NCBI GenBank assembly: GCA_966211965.1
Contig: CBIHON010000019.1
Span: 1 to 64,000 of the forward strand
Length of the DNA: 64,000 bases
Direction: 5' to 3'
Source: CBIHON01 sp966211965
GTDB lineage: Bacteria; Pseudomonadota; Gammaproteobacteria; Burkholderiales; Burkholderiaceae_D
The position numbers and the translations under genes were made by a program. The notes under the pieces were generated by a model that was given only the letters and a program-made list of their open reading frames with translations, was not told the DNA's origin and made no database searches. This document shows positions 51,598-60,537 of the stretch, one piece after another (position 1 is the first letter of the stretch; every line of letters begins with the position of its first letter).

Positions 51598-53148
51598 TCA
51601 GGCTGCCATGCGTTTGAAATCCTTGGGGCGGAATCCCATTGCCATTAATGCTCCGAAATAGGCGACAATGCACAAGCTAATGACGAGGAGCAAGGCGCCG
51701 CCGCGTAGAAAAGGGTGTTCTCGCAATCCAATCCAGTCAATAACGCTGGCGCTCCACAAGGCTACACCCGCCATCAGGAACAGGGCACCCGTCAGCTTGA
51801 CGAAAAACATGCCCCAGCCGCTATGTGGTCGGTAGATTTCCCGTTTGCGCAGACCTCGAAAAAGAAATGCAGCATTCAGGCACGCACCCAGTCCGATCGA
51901 AAGTGCCAACCCGGAAACAGCAATCCAAGGCACAAAGAGCAGATTCATGAGTTGGGTTGCGATCAATACGCCGATCGCGATTTTGACTGGAGTTCGAATA
52001 TCCTGTTTAGCGTAGAAAGCCGGCGCGAGAATTTTAACAAGGATAATGCCAATCAGACCGATGCTGTAGGCGATCAGCGGTCTGGCCGACATCGTGACAT
52101 CCTCCGCGCGGAAATGCCCGTTATTCAGTAACGTTGCCGTGAGCGGTTCGGCCAGCGTCGCGAGTCCGACCGCCGAGGGTAACGCCAGTAGAAATGTGAG
52201 CCGCAAGCCCCAGTCGAGGAGCGCCGAGTATTCAGCTTTATCGCCGTCCACATTCGCCTTGGAAAGACTGGGCAGCAAGATGGTGCCCAGTGCCACGCCT
52301 AACAGGGCGGTGGGAAATTCCATCAAACGATCGGCGTAGGACAGCCAGGAAATACTGCCTTCTGCCAGCCGTGACGCAATATTGGTATTGATCATCAAAC
52401 TTATCTGGGCCGCTGATACGGCGATCACGGCAGGCACCATGTTGCTCAATACGCGACGTACGCCAGGATCCCGTAGGCCGACCAGAGGGTTAAAAGAAAG
52501 GCGAGGCAGCAGGCCGATCTTGATCAGGGCGGGTATCTGGATTGCGACTTGCAGGAGGCCGCCGACAAATACGGCAATGGCCATTGCATAGATGGGTTGT
52601 TCCATATATGGCGCAAGGAACAGGGCCGCAAGAATGAAAGATAAGTTGAGGAGGACGGGCGTAAAGGCTGGAATCTTGAACTCGCGCCAAGTGTTCAGGA
52701 TACCGCCGGCCAATGCAACGAAAGACATGCACACGATGTAGGGAAACATGACGCGTGTCATAAAAACCGAGGCCTCGAATACCTCCGGTCTTTTTGCCAG
52801 TCCGGTCGCAACCAGATAGAGCAAGATGGGTGATCCCGCAATCCCGATTGCGCAGGTAATGAGTGTCGCCCATACCAGCGAAGTGGCCACATGATCCGTG
52901 AGGTTCTTGGTGACGGCATCGCCTTGCTGATGCTTATATTCAGCCAGAATCGGCACGAAAGCCTGCGAAAAAGCCCCCTCGGCAAATAGCCGGCGCAACA
53001 GGTTCGGGATACGGAAGGCTGCAATGAAGGCATCCGTGGCAGCCGATGCGCCGAAAGCTCGCGCAAAAAGGATTTCGCGCAGCAAACCGGTCACACGTGA
53101 AACCATGGTCATTCCGGAGATCGTTGCAAGAGTTTTTAGCAAGTTCAT
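51598..53148 (-). CDS. murJ: Lipid II flippase MurJ
   Basis: The 516-residue protein has about 14 transmembrane helices of the MOP superfamily. It starts MNLLKTLATISGMTMVSRVTGLLREILFARAFG, in which the TM1 charged residues and ALFARAFGASAATDAF-type loop are characteristic, and includes FAEGAFSQAFVPILAEY. It flips lipid II for peptidoglycan synthesis and is essential in most species. Divergent from rpsT. Confidence 0.95.
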   Translation of the reverse strand: MNLLKTLATISGMTMVSRVTGLLREILFARAFGASAATDAFIAAFRIPNLLRRLFAEGAFSQAFVPILAEYKHQQGDAVTKNLTDHVATSLVWATLITCAIGIAGSPILLYLVATGLAKRPEVFEASVFMTRVMFPYIVCMSFVALAGGILNTWREFKIPAFTPVLLNLSFILAALFLAPYMEQPIYAMAIAVFVGGLLQVAIQIPALIKIGLLPRLSFNPLVGLRDPGVRRVLSNMVPAVIAVSAAQISLMINTNIASRLAEGSISWLSYADRLMEFPTALLGVALGTILLPSLSKANVDGDKAEYSALLDWGLRLTFLLALPSAVGLATLAEPLTATLLNNGHFRAEDVTMSARPLIAYSIGLIGIILVKILAPAFYAKQDIRTPVKIAIGVLIATQLMNLLFVPWIAVSGLALSIGLGACLNAAFLFRGLRKREIYRPHSGWGMFFVKLTGALFLMAGVALWSASVIDWIGLREHPFLRGGALLLVISLCIVAYFGALMAMGFRPKDFKRMAA

Positions 53149-53305
53149 GGTGCGCGATTATAGCCTTTCAGCGCCCAGATGCCTTGAATTGCGTTTTTGA
53201 TTTGCTCGTTGCTGAAATAGCCGTTATAATCCAAGGCTGTACAGAATTTTGTTGCGCAAACGCTGTCGTTTGCGGGCACACTTTGACCCCGTTTTAGGAA
53301 ATTTC

Positions 53306-53569
53306 ATGGCAAATACCGCACAAGCGCGCAAGCGCGCTCGTCAAGCAGTCAAGCAAAACGCTCACAATTCCAGCCAGCGTTCGACGCTGCGCACGGCAAT
53401 TAAAGCTGTCCGCAAGGCAATCGAGGCTGGCGACAAGGCTGCAGCTTCGCACGTGTTTCAATCTTCTGTGTCCACGATCGATCGTATCGCCGACAAGAAA
53501 ATCATTCACAAAAACAAAGCTGCTCGCCACAAGAGCCGCCTCGCTGCTGCGCTGAAGGCACTGGCCTAA
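53306..53569 (+). CDS. rpsT: 30S ribosomal protein S20
   Basis: The 87-residue protein starts MANTAQARKRARQAVKQNAH and is basic and helical throughout. TAGGAAATTTC precedes the ATG; the frame open to 53249 is rejected. A terminator follows. Confidence 0.97.
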   Translation: MANTAQARKRARQAVKQNAHNSSQRSTLRTAIKAVRKAIEAGDKAAASHVFQSSVSTIDRIADKKIIHKNKAARHKSRLAAALKALA

Positions 53570-53623
53570 TCCATCGTGCATTTACCGTCATTCGATTGAC
53601 GGAATCGGTAAGTCAAAAAAAAT

Positions 53624-53656
53624 AAAACCCGAATGACTTTGTCAGGCGGGTTTTTG
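53624..53656 (+). terminator. Intrinsic terminator after rpsT
   Basis: AAAACCCG...CGGGTTTTT hairpin about 55 bp past the stop. Confidence 0.8.
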
Positions 53657-53749
53657 TCGTTGTATTCGATGCTTTTCTGTAATCTGCTGAGTTAATTTGC
53701 ATTGCCTAGGCTTTGCAAATGGTCACTTTCCTGTCTTGTCGGGTATTTG

Positions 53750-54202
53750 CTACCCTCGTGGCAGACCCTCAATGGTGCTGCCTGGTTTGATATTCTTTTG
53801 CTTGAACCAGCCCTGGTTCATTTCCAATGCATAACGCACCTGTCTTTTTCCGCAATGCGAGTCGGTGGTTTGCGGTTTCATGTCTTCAATGTTGATGATT
53901 TTGCCGCTCTCGTCAATAAAGGCAACGGAGAGGGGTAGTAATGTGTTTTTCATCCACATGCAGACTTCGGCAGGCGCATCAAATATAAATAACATGCCTT
54001 CATTGGGGGGCATTTTTTCGCGAAACATTAATCCTTGCTGGCGTTCCGCATTGGTTGCCGCAACTTCGGCTTTGATAACGTGTATGCCTACATTAAGCGA
54101 TATTGCAGGGAACTTGGTGCTTTGCTGGGCAAAGACTGAAAATGTTGTGGATGCGAGGAGGGTGGCAGCGAGGGGAGCCAGGAAAAGCGAGAATCTGCGC
54201 AT
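53750..54202 (-). CDS. DUF192-family exported protein
   Basis: The 150-residue protein has a signal peptide (ending FSVFAQQS) and a DUF192 domain: AATNAERQQGLMFREKMPPN, MLFIFDAPAEVCMWMKNTLL, VAFIDESGKIINIEDMKP, ALEMNQGWFKQKNIKPG. This is a small beta-barrel family of unknown biochemical role. It is the last of three minus-strand exported-protein genes but is separated from them by a terminator. Confidence 0.88.
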   Translation of the reverse strand: MRRFSLFLAPLAATLLASTTFSVFAQQSTKFPAISLNVGIHVIKAEVAATNAERQQGLMFREKMPPNEGMLFIFDAPAEVCMWMKNTLLPLSVAFIDESGKIINIEDMKPQTTDSHCGKRQVRYALEMNQGWFKQKNIKPGSTIEGLPRG

Positions 54203-54253
54203 TTTGCGGTGCCAGCGAGTGGCAAGAAGTCACAAGGGCTGTGTAGTGTAAAT

Positions 54254-54282
54254 GAAAAAAGGCAGGGTGCGCCTGCCTTTTT
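54254..54282 (-). terminator. Terminator of the first Ala/Ser-rich miniprotein gene
   Basis: Minus-strand AAAAAGGCAGG-CGCA-CCTGCC-TTTTTT hairpin directly after the stop at 54301. Confidence 0.8.
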
Positions 54283-54300
54283 GTGCAGCTAAACCAGAAA

Positions 54301-54519
54301 TTACTTGGAAGCAGCGGAAGCAGCGGAAGCAGCAGATGCGGATGCGGAGGCAGAAGCAGATGGTTTTGCAGCTTTCTTTGCTTTTGGTGCCGAAGCGTCA
54401 GCCGAAGCCGAAGCAGCAGGTGCGGAAGCTTTGGCCGAGGCCGAAGCGGAAGGAGCGTCGTTAGCAAAAGCGGAAGCAGCGAACAAGCCAGCAACGAGAG
54501 CAGCGATCAGAGTTTTCAT
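54301..54519 (-). CDS. Exported Ala/Ser/Lys-rich low-complexity miniprotein (copy 1)
   Basis: The 72-residue protein has a signal peptide MKTLIAALVAGLFAASAFA and then a mature region made almost only of Ala, Ser, Pro and Lys (ASASAKASAPAASASADASA, PKAKKAAKPSASAS). I recognise no family. It is paralogous to the gene 280 bp upstream, sharing the signal peptide, the DASAPKAKKA core and upstream sequence. It may be a charged periplasmic or surface peptide; function unknown. Confidence 0.78.
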   Translation of the reverse strand: MKTLIAALVAGLFAASAFANDAPSASASAKASAPAASASADASAPKAKKAAKPSASASASASAASAASAASK

Positions 54520-54757
54520 TGTTTTAAATCCCCAAAAATTTACATGTTAACAAAATGACGGTTCCAGCGAACCAGTGCCATTAACGCTGACTATCTCGAA
54601 TGGTTGACATGTTTCTCAAAAAAATAAGGGTGCTTAAGTTTTAGATCCAGCATTTACTTGATGGGGGTGTTGCTGAATTGTTAATTTCGCGTTGTATCCG
54701 GTCAAGATGACGGCGGCGCAGGCGCACGTGGCCGGAATATCGAAATGCTGGGGGAAG

Positions 54758-54787
54758 AAAAAAGGCGGGACAAGCCCGCCTTTTTTT
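54758..54787 (-). terminator. Terminator of the second Ala/Ser-rich miniprotein gene
   Basis: AAAAAAGGCGGG-acaa-GCCCGCCTTTTTTT hairpin just after the stop at 54802. Confidence 0.85.
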
Positions 54788-54801
54788 AAGTCAAGTAAAA
54801 A

Positions 54802-55017
54802 TTACTTGGATGCGGCAGCAGAAGCTTCAGCGGAAGCTTTCTTTGCTTTCTTCGCTTTCTTCGCTTTCTTTGCTTTTGGTGCGGATGCGTCAGCAGAAGC
54901 GGAAGCAGCGGCAGGTGCCGAAGCGGAAGCGGAAGCCGAAGGAGCTGCGGTGTGGCTAGCAGCGAAAGAGGAAGCAGCGAACAGGCCGGCAACCAGCGCA
55001 GCGATCAGGTTTTTCAT
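54802..55017 (-). CDS. Exported Ala/Ser/Lys-rich low-complexity miniprotein (copy 2)
   Basis: The 71-residue protein starts MKNLIAALVAGLFAASSFA (signal peptide), followed by ASASASAPAAASASADASAP and a Lys repeat KAKKAKKAKKAKKA, then EASAAASK. It is a paralogue of copy 1; here the Lys repeat is expanded (four AKK units). Each copy has its own terminator. About 90 bp upstream of the two ATGs are alignable (shared ACATGTTAA, CAGTGC, TTGACA-gTTTC and CTCAAAA segments), so promoter and gene were duplicated together. Confidence 0.78.
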   Translation of the reverse strand: MKNLIAALVAGLFAASSFAASHTAAPSASASASAPAAASASADASAPKAKKAKKAKKAKKASAEASAAASK

Positions 55018-55311
55018 TTTGTAGTCCTTCAATTTAACATGTTAAGGAAATCGACGATTCTGATGAATCAGTGCAAATAACGAGGTTGTGTGCAGTCGGT
55101 TGACAGGTTTCGCTCAAAAGATACAGATATTTTTATATTGGCAATGAAAAGGCGAGGGGAATATTGATATCAGTCTCGACTGGCGGTGGAGCTAAGTGAT
55201 TTGGTTGCCATAGATATCCAGGAAATTTGGGGCTAAATTGCAAGGCAGTTGCGGCGTTGCTATGATGCTGAACTCTTCGCGCTTTGCCATGATGTTAATT
55301 CGGATACCCAG
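55018..55311. other. Intergenic region upstream of miniprotein copy 2 and the TPR gene
   Basis: It should hold the divergent promoters of copy 2 and the plus-strand TPR gene. The part next to copy 2 matches the region upstream of copy 1. No further gene was convincing. Confidence 0.4.
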
Positions 55312-56502
55312 ATGTCCCTTCGGCCCTACCTTTTCGCGGCATGCTTTTCGGTCTTAAGTAGCGTGGCTACTACAGTTGTCGCGGCACCTTATGTTCCTGA
55401 ATCTGACGCTAAAGTATTAGAACGCTTGCCATTTAAGCCCAACGACCCGACGGCGCGCGAGATGGCGCAGATGCGGCTTGAGTTGCGGCAAAATCCACAG
55501 AATGTCGACGTGGCAGTGCGGCTTGCACGACGCTACTACGGCTTGGTTGCTGAGGAAGGCGACCCACGTTATCTGGGATATGCCCAGGCAGCGCTTGCTT
55601 CTTGGTGGGATCTGCCGAGTCCCCCGGTGGAGGTACAGGTGCTGCGTGCCAGCCTCGCTCAATTCCGGCATGACTTCGTCGGCGCCATGGCCGATTTGAC
55701 GAAGGTCATCGAGCGCGATCCACGACAGGCTCAGGCACGCTCATTGCGCGCTACCATTCACATTGTGCAAGCCCGCTATCCGGAGGCTAGAATCGACTGC
55801 CAGGCGTTGCGGGGCTTGACAAGCGAACTTGTCGCAATCGGCTGTGAATCCATGGTGGACGGACTCACCGGTAAGGCGGCCAGTGCCCTTCAAACATTGA
55901 GCGAGGCACTCAAGAACCATCCGCAAGCTTCTGCCGACGAAAAACTCTGGGTTCTGACCCGCCTTGCCGAAATGACGCAGCGACTCGGGCGGACTGACAG
56001 TAGCGAGGCATATTTTAAGCAAGCGCTCAAGCTCGGTATCAGCGATACATTTCTGCTCGCCGCATACGCTGACTTTTTACTGGATCAAAGGCGACCGGCG
56101 GAAGTGGTGGCACTGCTGAAGGATAAGACGCGTTCCGACACATTGCTGCTGCGTCTGGTGTTTGCCGAACGGAGTTTGAATTTGCCGACGGCGAAGGAGC
56201 GCGAAGCAGCGCTTGCCGCCCGCTATTCTGCGGCCCAATTACGTGGCGACACGGTGCATCAACAGGAGGAAGCGCGTTTTGCGCTGCAAGTGCAGCAAGA
56301 TCCGCAAAAAGCGCTGAGGCTGGCTCGGGAAAATTGGAAAGTGCAGTTGGAGCCGCGCGATGCACGGATTTTTCTGGAAGCGGCGCTTGCCGCGAAAGAT
56401 GCGGCTTCGGCGCAACCCGTATTGCAATGGCTGGATGACAGCCATATTGAAGATCAATATTTGCTCAGTCTGGGACGGCAGTTGAAGGGGATGCGTAAAT
56501 GA
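55312..56502 (+). CDS. Exported TPR-like repeat protein
   Basis: The 396-residue protein has a signal peptide (MSLRPYLFAACFSVLSSVAT, cleaved near VAAPYV) and a series of helical TPR-like repeats (for example ADEKLWVLTRLAEMTQRLGR and TDSSEAYFKQALKLGISDTF). No enzymatic motif is visible. The ATG at 55312 was chosen because the signal peptide begins there. Its stop overlaps the HupE-like gene by 4 bp, so the two probably act together in the envelope. Confidence 0.8.
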   Translation: MSLRPYLFAACFSVLSSVATTVVAAPYVPESDAKVLERLPFKPNDPTAREMAQMRLELRQNPQNVDVAVRLARRYYGLVAEEGDPRYLGYAQAALASWWDLPSPPVEVQVLRASLAQFRHDFVGAMADLTKVIERDPRQAQARSLRATIHIVQARYPEARIDCQALRGLTSELVAIGCESMVDGLTGKAASALQTLSEALKNHPQASADEKLWVLTRLAEMTQRLGRTDSSEAYFKQALKLGISDTFLLAAYADFLLDQRRPAEVVALLKDKTRSDTLLLRLVFAERSLNLPTAKEREAALAARYSAAQLRGDTVHQQEEARFALQVQQDPQKALRLARENWKVQLEPRDARIFLEAALAAKDAASAQPVLQWLDDSHIEDQYLLSLGRQLKGMRK

Positions 56503-57623
56503 GGCGCCTGATACTGCTGCTCACTGGATTTTTTTGGGCATTATGTGCCCATGCGCACAAGCCCAGCGATAGTTATCTGACTTTCGTCGTTGAAGGCAAT
56601 ACGATTAATGGGCAATGGGATGTCGCCTTGCGTGACCTGGATTTCGCTATCGGGCTGGACGCCAACGGCGATGCCGAGATCACTTGGGGCGAAGTGCGCG
56701 CAAAGCATGCCGACATTGCCGCCTACGCGATGTCTCGTTTGCAGTTGTCGACTGCGGGCAAGGTATGTCCGGCGCGCGTAACCGAGCATTTGGTGGATGA
56801 CCACACCGATGGTGCTTATGCGGTGCTTCGTTTCAAGGCGGAATGTCCGGCGGCGCTGGAAACCCTGCAGGCGCACTACGCCCTCTTTTTCGATATCGAC
56901 CCTCAGCACAAGGGCTTATTGCGCTTGCAATATCAAGGCATTTCAAGCACCGGGGTTTTCAGTCCGGACAAAGCGACTCAACAATTTACCTTGAGTAGGC
57001 CAAACAAGTTCAGCCAGTTTATGGACTATGGACGTGAAGGTGTCTGGCACATTTGGATCGGGTTTGACCATATTCTGTTTTTGCTGGCATTGCTATTGCC
57101 GGCAGTGGTAGTCCGGCAAGAAAGGATATGGCAGGCGGTGCCGGCATTCAAACCGGCGTTCTGGGCGGTGCTCAAGATCGTTACCGCGTTTACGCTGGCC
57201 CATTCCATTACCCTGACCCTTGCGACATTGGGGGTCGTCAGTCTGCCATCGCGCTGGGTCGAGTCGACCATCGCGGCGTCCGTGGTGATAGCTGCCTTGA
57301 ATAACGTCTTTCCCTTATTTCGGGAGCGGCGCTGGGTGATGGCATTCGTGTTTGGATTGATTCACGGGTTTGGCTTTGCCAGTGTTTTGACCGACCTTGG
57401 CTTGCCCCAGGATACGCTGGTACTGGCGCTGGTCGGTTTCAATCTCGGCGTCGAGGCAGGGCAGTTGGCGATTGTCGCTGCCTTCTTGCCGATTGCATTC
57501 GCATTGCGTCATACATGGTTTTACCGCCGTCTTGTTTTGCTCGGTGGTTCGGTTGTGATCGCTATTTTGGCACTGATTTGGCTCATAGAGCGAGCCGGTG
57601 ATTTGAAGCTGCTGCCATTTTAA
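56499..57623 (+). CDS. HupE/UreJ-like integral membrane protein
   Basis: The 374-residue protein has a signal peptide (ending CAHAHKPSD), an extracytoplasmic beta domain (about 22-175) and six or so helices (about 190-370). GFDHILFLLALLLPAVV, the TAFTLAHSITLTLA segment and LIHGFGFASVLTDLG are the HupE/UreJ_2 signature with conserved His residues, suggesting metal (nickel/cobalt) transport. The N-terminal domain contains an EF-hand-like loop, LDANGDAEITWGE. Coupled to the TPR gene by an ATGA overlap. Confidence 0.85.
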   Translation: MRRLILLLTGFFWALCAHAHKPSDSYLTFVVEGNTINGQWDVALRDLDFAIGLDANGDAEITWGEVRAKHADIAAYAMSRLQLSTAGKVCPARVTEHLVDDHTDGAYAVLRFKAECPAALETLQAHYALFFDIDPQHKGLLRLQYQGISSTGVFSPDKATQQFTLSRPNKFSQFMDYGREGVWHIWIGFDHILFLLALLLPAVVVRQERIWQAVPAFKPAFWAVLKIVTAFTLAHSITLTLATLGVVSLPSRWVESTIAASVVIAALNNVFPLFRERRWVMAFVFGLIHGFGFASVLTDLGLPQDTLVLALVGFNLGVEAGQLAIVAAFLPIAFALRHTWFYRRLVLLGGSVVIAILALIWLIERAGDLKLLPF

Positions 57624-57697
57624 TCATTGTAATTATTGTGGATCGGGCCGACGGCACCAAGGTTTGAGTTTGATAAGGTGTCAGTCTGACCGTTTTA

Positions 57698-58267
57698 TCA
57701 GGATGGTGGGGTTTTTAATTCTCCCGGCGACACTTCACGCCATTCGCCCGGCCAAAGAGGATGTGTTTGAAGGGAGAATGGCCCGATCGCGACGCGGACC
57801 AGGCGCAAGGTCGGCGCGCCAACCGCTGCCGTCATTCGCCTCACCTGCCGGTTTTTTCCTTCCTCCAGTGTGATCGTAAGCCAACTGGTGGGCGTATTTG
57901 CGCGTTGACGGATGGGCGGGTCGCGCGGCCATAACCAGTCCGGGGCATACACTTGCTTGACTTGGCAGGCGCGCGTTACAAAATCCCCCAAGTCCAACGG
58001 ACCGCGCAGCCTTGTCAACGTGGTGGCATCGAGTGTTCCTTCGACTTGCACCAGGTAGGTTTTCGGCTGTTTGCGGACGGGATGGCTGATGTCGTGTTGC
58101 AGTCTTCCGTCGTCAGTCAACAGCAGCAAGCCTTCGCTATCTGCATCCAACCGTCCGGCGGGATATATGTTCGGAATCTTGATGTAATTGGCAAGAGTCT
58201 CCCGGCTGGAGTGAGGAGAAAATTGGCACATTACTTGATATGGTTTATTGAATAGTATGAGCGGCAT
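57698..58267 (-). CDS. rluE: rRNA pseudouridine synthase RluE-like
   Basis: The 189-residue RsuA/RluB/E/F-family synthase has FNKPYQVMCQFS, the catalytic Asp in AGRLDADSEGLLLLTDDG, KTYLVQVEG and LEEGKNRQVRRMTAAVG. It lacks an S4 domain, which fits RluE (23S rRNA U2457). The ATG at 58267 (MPLILFNKPY) was chosen over an extension to 58348. Divergent from icd. Confidence 0.87.
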   Translation of the reverse strand: MPLILFNKPYQVMCQFSPHSSRETLANYIKIPNIYPAGRLDADSEGLLLLTDDGRLQHDISHPVRKQPKTYLVQVEGTLDATTLTRLRGPLDLGDFVTRACQVKQVYAPDWLWPRDPPIRQRANTPTSWLTITLEEGKNRQVRRMTAAVGAPTLRLVRVAIGPFSLQTHPLWPGEWREVSPGELKTPPS

Positions 58268-58448
58268 GAGTAGGCTGCAACAGATGGCGGGACTTGCAAC
58301 GATAGCAGAGCGTTTCGCTAGTTCTTGAATTGTACTGTTTTCGCTCACAAAGGCTGGGAAGATAAGTTCCCGGTGATCTTTTGATAAGCATTAAATTCTC
58401 GTAAAAATATGGTACCCAGTAAAATTCTGGTGCATAATATGGAATGCA

Positions 58449-58469
58449 GTCTTATGTCTTATATAAGAC
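58449..58469. promoter_or_regulatory. GTCTTAT repeat and GTCTTATATAAGAC palindrome upstream of icd
   Basis: GTCTTATATAAGAC (58456-58469) is a perfect 14-bp palindrome, preceded directly by another GTCTTAT (58449-58455). It lies 110 bp before icd. I recall TCTTATATAAGA-like sites before TCA-cycle genes in betaproteobacteria but cannot verify that or name the regulator. Confidence 0.5.
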
Positions 58470-58578
58470 TTGAGTTTTCAATTTGGCTTATCGTGGCCAA
58501 AGTACGGCAGCGTTCAGCCGCGTCCTGCAATGCCTAAACAACCCTTCCTCTTTTTTCGCCTTTAATTCGGAGACAACG

Positions 58579-59832
58579 ATGTACCAACATATTAAAGTGC
58601 CAGCCGACGGCAAAAAAATCACCGTTAATGCCGATTTCTCGTTGAACGTGCCAGACAATCCCATTCTGCCGTATATCGAGGGTGACGGTACCGGTGTGGA
58701 TATCAGTCCCGTCATGATCAAGGTGATCGATGCGGCCGTGGCCAAAGCTTATGGCGGCAAGCGTAAGATCAGCTGGATGGAAATCTACGCTGGCGAGAAA
58801 TCGACCAAGGTGTACGGTCCGGACGTGTGGCTCCCGGAAGAAACGCTCGAGGTATTGAAGGACTATGTGGTCTCGATAAAGGGGCCATTGACCACGCCGG
58901 TGGGCGGGGGTATCCGTTCGCTCAACGTTGCTCTGCGTCAGGAACTTGACCTGTACGTATGCCTGCGCCCGGTGCGCTATTTCAAGGGGGTGCCTTCGCC
59001 GGTGCGCGAACCGGAAAAGACCGATATGGTGATTTTCCGCGAAAACTCGGAAGATATTTATGCCGGCATCGAATGGCAGGAAGGCTCAGACGGCGCCAAG
59101 AAGGTGATCGAGTTCCTGACCAAGGAAATGGGCGTCAAGAAAATCCGTTTCCCGGGCTCGTCGGGTATCGGCATCAAGCCGGTGTCGCGTGAAGGCACCG
59201 AGCGCTTGGTACGCAAGGCGATCCAATATGCGATCGACAATGACAAGCCATCGGTGACGATTGTCCATAAAGGCAATATCATGAAGTATACCGAGGGCGG
59301 TTTCCGTGATTGGGCCTACGCGCTGGCGCAAAAGGAATTCGGTGCAGAGTTGATTGACGGCGGTCCATGGTGCAAATTCAAGAATCCGAAGAGCGGCAAG
59401 GACATCGTCGTCAAGGATTCGATCGCCGACGCATTCCTGCAGCAAATCTTGTTGCGTCCGAACGAGTACAGCGTCATCGCAACCTTGAACCTGAATGGGG
59501 ATTACATCTCCGACGCACTGGCGGCACAAGTCGGTGGTATTGGTATCGCTCCAGGCGCGAACTTGTCGGATTCGGTCGCGATGTTCGAGGCTACGCACGG
59601 CACGGCGCCGAAGTATGCAGGCAAGGATTACGTCAACCCGGGCTCACTGATTTTGTCGGCTGAGATGATGTTGCGCCACATGGGATGGGTGGAAGCAGCC
59701 GATTTGATCATCAGCTCAATGGAAAAATCGATCACCGCGAAAAAGGTTACATATGACTTCGCGCGCTTGATGGAAGGTGCAACCCAAGTATCATGCTCCG
59801 GCTTTGGCGATGTGATGATCGGGAACATGTAA
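58579..59832 (+). CDS. icd: NADP-dependent isocitrate dehydrogenase
   Basis: The 417-residue enzyme converts isocitrate to 2-oxoglutarate and CO2. The substrate Ser (phosphorylation site in E. coli) is in GGGIRSLNVALRQ, the isocitrate/Mg residues are in IVHKGNIMKYTEGGFRDW and DSIADAFLQQ, and HGTAPKYAGKDYVNPGS is the NADP-type coenzyme loop. The ATG at 58579 starts MYQHIKVPAD, with GGAGACAACG upstream. Confidence 0.96.
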   Translation: MYQHIKVPADGKKITVNADFSLNVPDNPILPYIEGDGTGVDISPVMIKVIDAAVAKAYGGKRKISWMEIYAGEKSTKVYGPDVWLPEETLEVLKDYVVSIKGPLTTPVGGGIRSLNVALRQELDLYVCLRPVRYFKGVPSPVREPEKTDMVIFRENSEDIYAGIEWQEGSDGAKKVIEFLTKEMGVKKIRFPGSSGIGIKPVSREGTERLVRKAIQYAIDNDKPSVTIVHKGNIMKYTEGGFRDWAYALAQKEFGAELIDGGPWCKFKNPKSGKDIVVKDSIADAFLQQILLRPNEYSVIATLNLNGDYISDALAAQVGGIGIAPGANLSDSVAMFEATHGTAPKYAGKDYVNPGSLILSAEMMLRHMGWVEAADLIISSMEKSITAKKVTYDFARLMEGATQVSCSGFGDVMIGNM

Positions 59833-59854
59833 TCGCGTCCATTGGCAGGAATTG

Positions 59855-59886
59855 AAAAGGCCGGATCTGATCCGGCCTTTTGTTTT
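59855..59886. terminator. Intrinsic terminator between icd and the response regulator
   Basis: AAAAGGCCGGA-tctga-TCCGGCCTTTT hairpin followed by GTTTTGTT, between the convergent genes. Confidence 0.85.
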
Positions 59887-59896
59887 GTTATTCGGA

Positions 59897-60526
59897 TTAA
59901 CGGGCACCGGTTTGTTCCAATGCAAATCGAATCAGGTCGGCTTGTCCTTCTATGCCTAATTTTCGTTTGATATTCAAACGATGAGTCTCCACCGTACGCA
60001 CGCTCAAATCCAGTTCGCGCGCAATATGCTTATTGGATTTGCCGGTCGCGATCCTCTGTAGCACGTCCCGCTCGCGCGGCGTAAGCAACATGGCTGGCGC
60101 GAGGGGGCGGGACAATTGTTTCGATAAGCCGGCGCTGTAATAAATCCCGCCCGACATGACGGTATCGATAGCCGTGATGATGTCCTGCGCCGGTGCATCC
60201 TTTAGCACATAGCCGCGCGCTCCCGCCTGGATCGATTGCATCACGTACTCGGCCTTATCATGCATGCTCAGCATCAGGACGGCGATTTCGGGGTGTAAGG
60301 CGTGAAAGCGGCCTGTTAAATCTATGCCGCTCATGCCGCATAGATTGATATCCATTAAGACCAGATCAATCGTCCGTGATGCTGCATGACGCAGGGCTTC
60401 TTCAGCGTTGCCGGCTTCCCCGACCACGGCAAAATGGGGGATGCTTTCCAAGCGCGAGCGTAGGCCGTCACGCACCAGCGGATGATCGTCGACCAGCAAG
60501 ATGTGAACATAGGGCGGGATAGTCAT
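59897..60526 (-). CDS. NarL/FixJ-family response regulator
   Basis: The 209-residue protein has a receiver domain with phospho-Asp59 (LVLMDINLCGMSG) and Lys in GYVLKDAPAQD, and a LuxR-type HTH (about 145-205: LTPRERDVLQRIATGKSNKH, LSVRTVETHRLNIKRKLGI). It is encoded 11 bp after the histidine kinase gene and is presumably its partner. Targets unknown. Confidence 0.93.
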   Translation of the reverse strand: MTIPPYVHILLVDDHPLVRDGLRSRLESIPHFAVVGEAGNAEEALRHAASRTIDLVLMDINLCGMSGIDLTGRFHALHPEIAVLMLSMHDKAEYVMQSIQAGARGYVLKDAPAQDIITAIDTVMSGGIYYSAGLSKQLSRPLAPAMLLTPRERDVLQRIATGKSNKHIARELDLSVRTVETHRLNIKRKLGIEGQADLIRFALEQTGAR

Positions 60527-60537
60527 ATCAAATCCGG

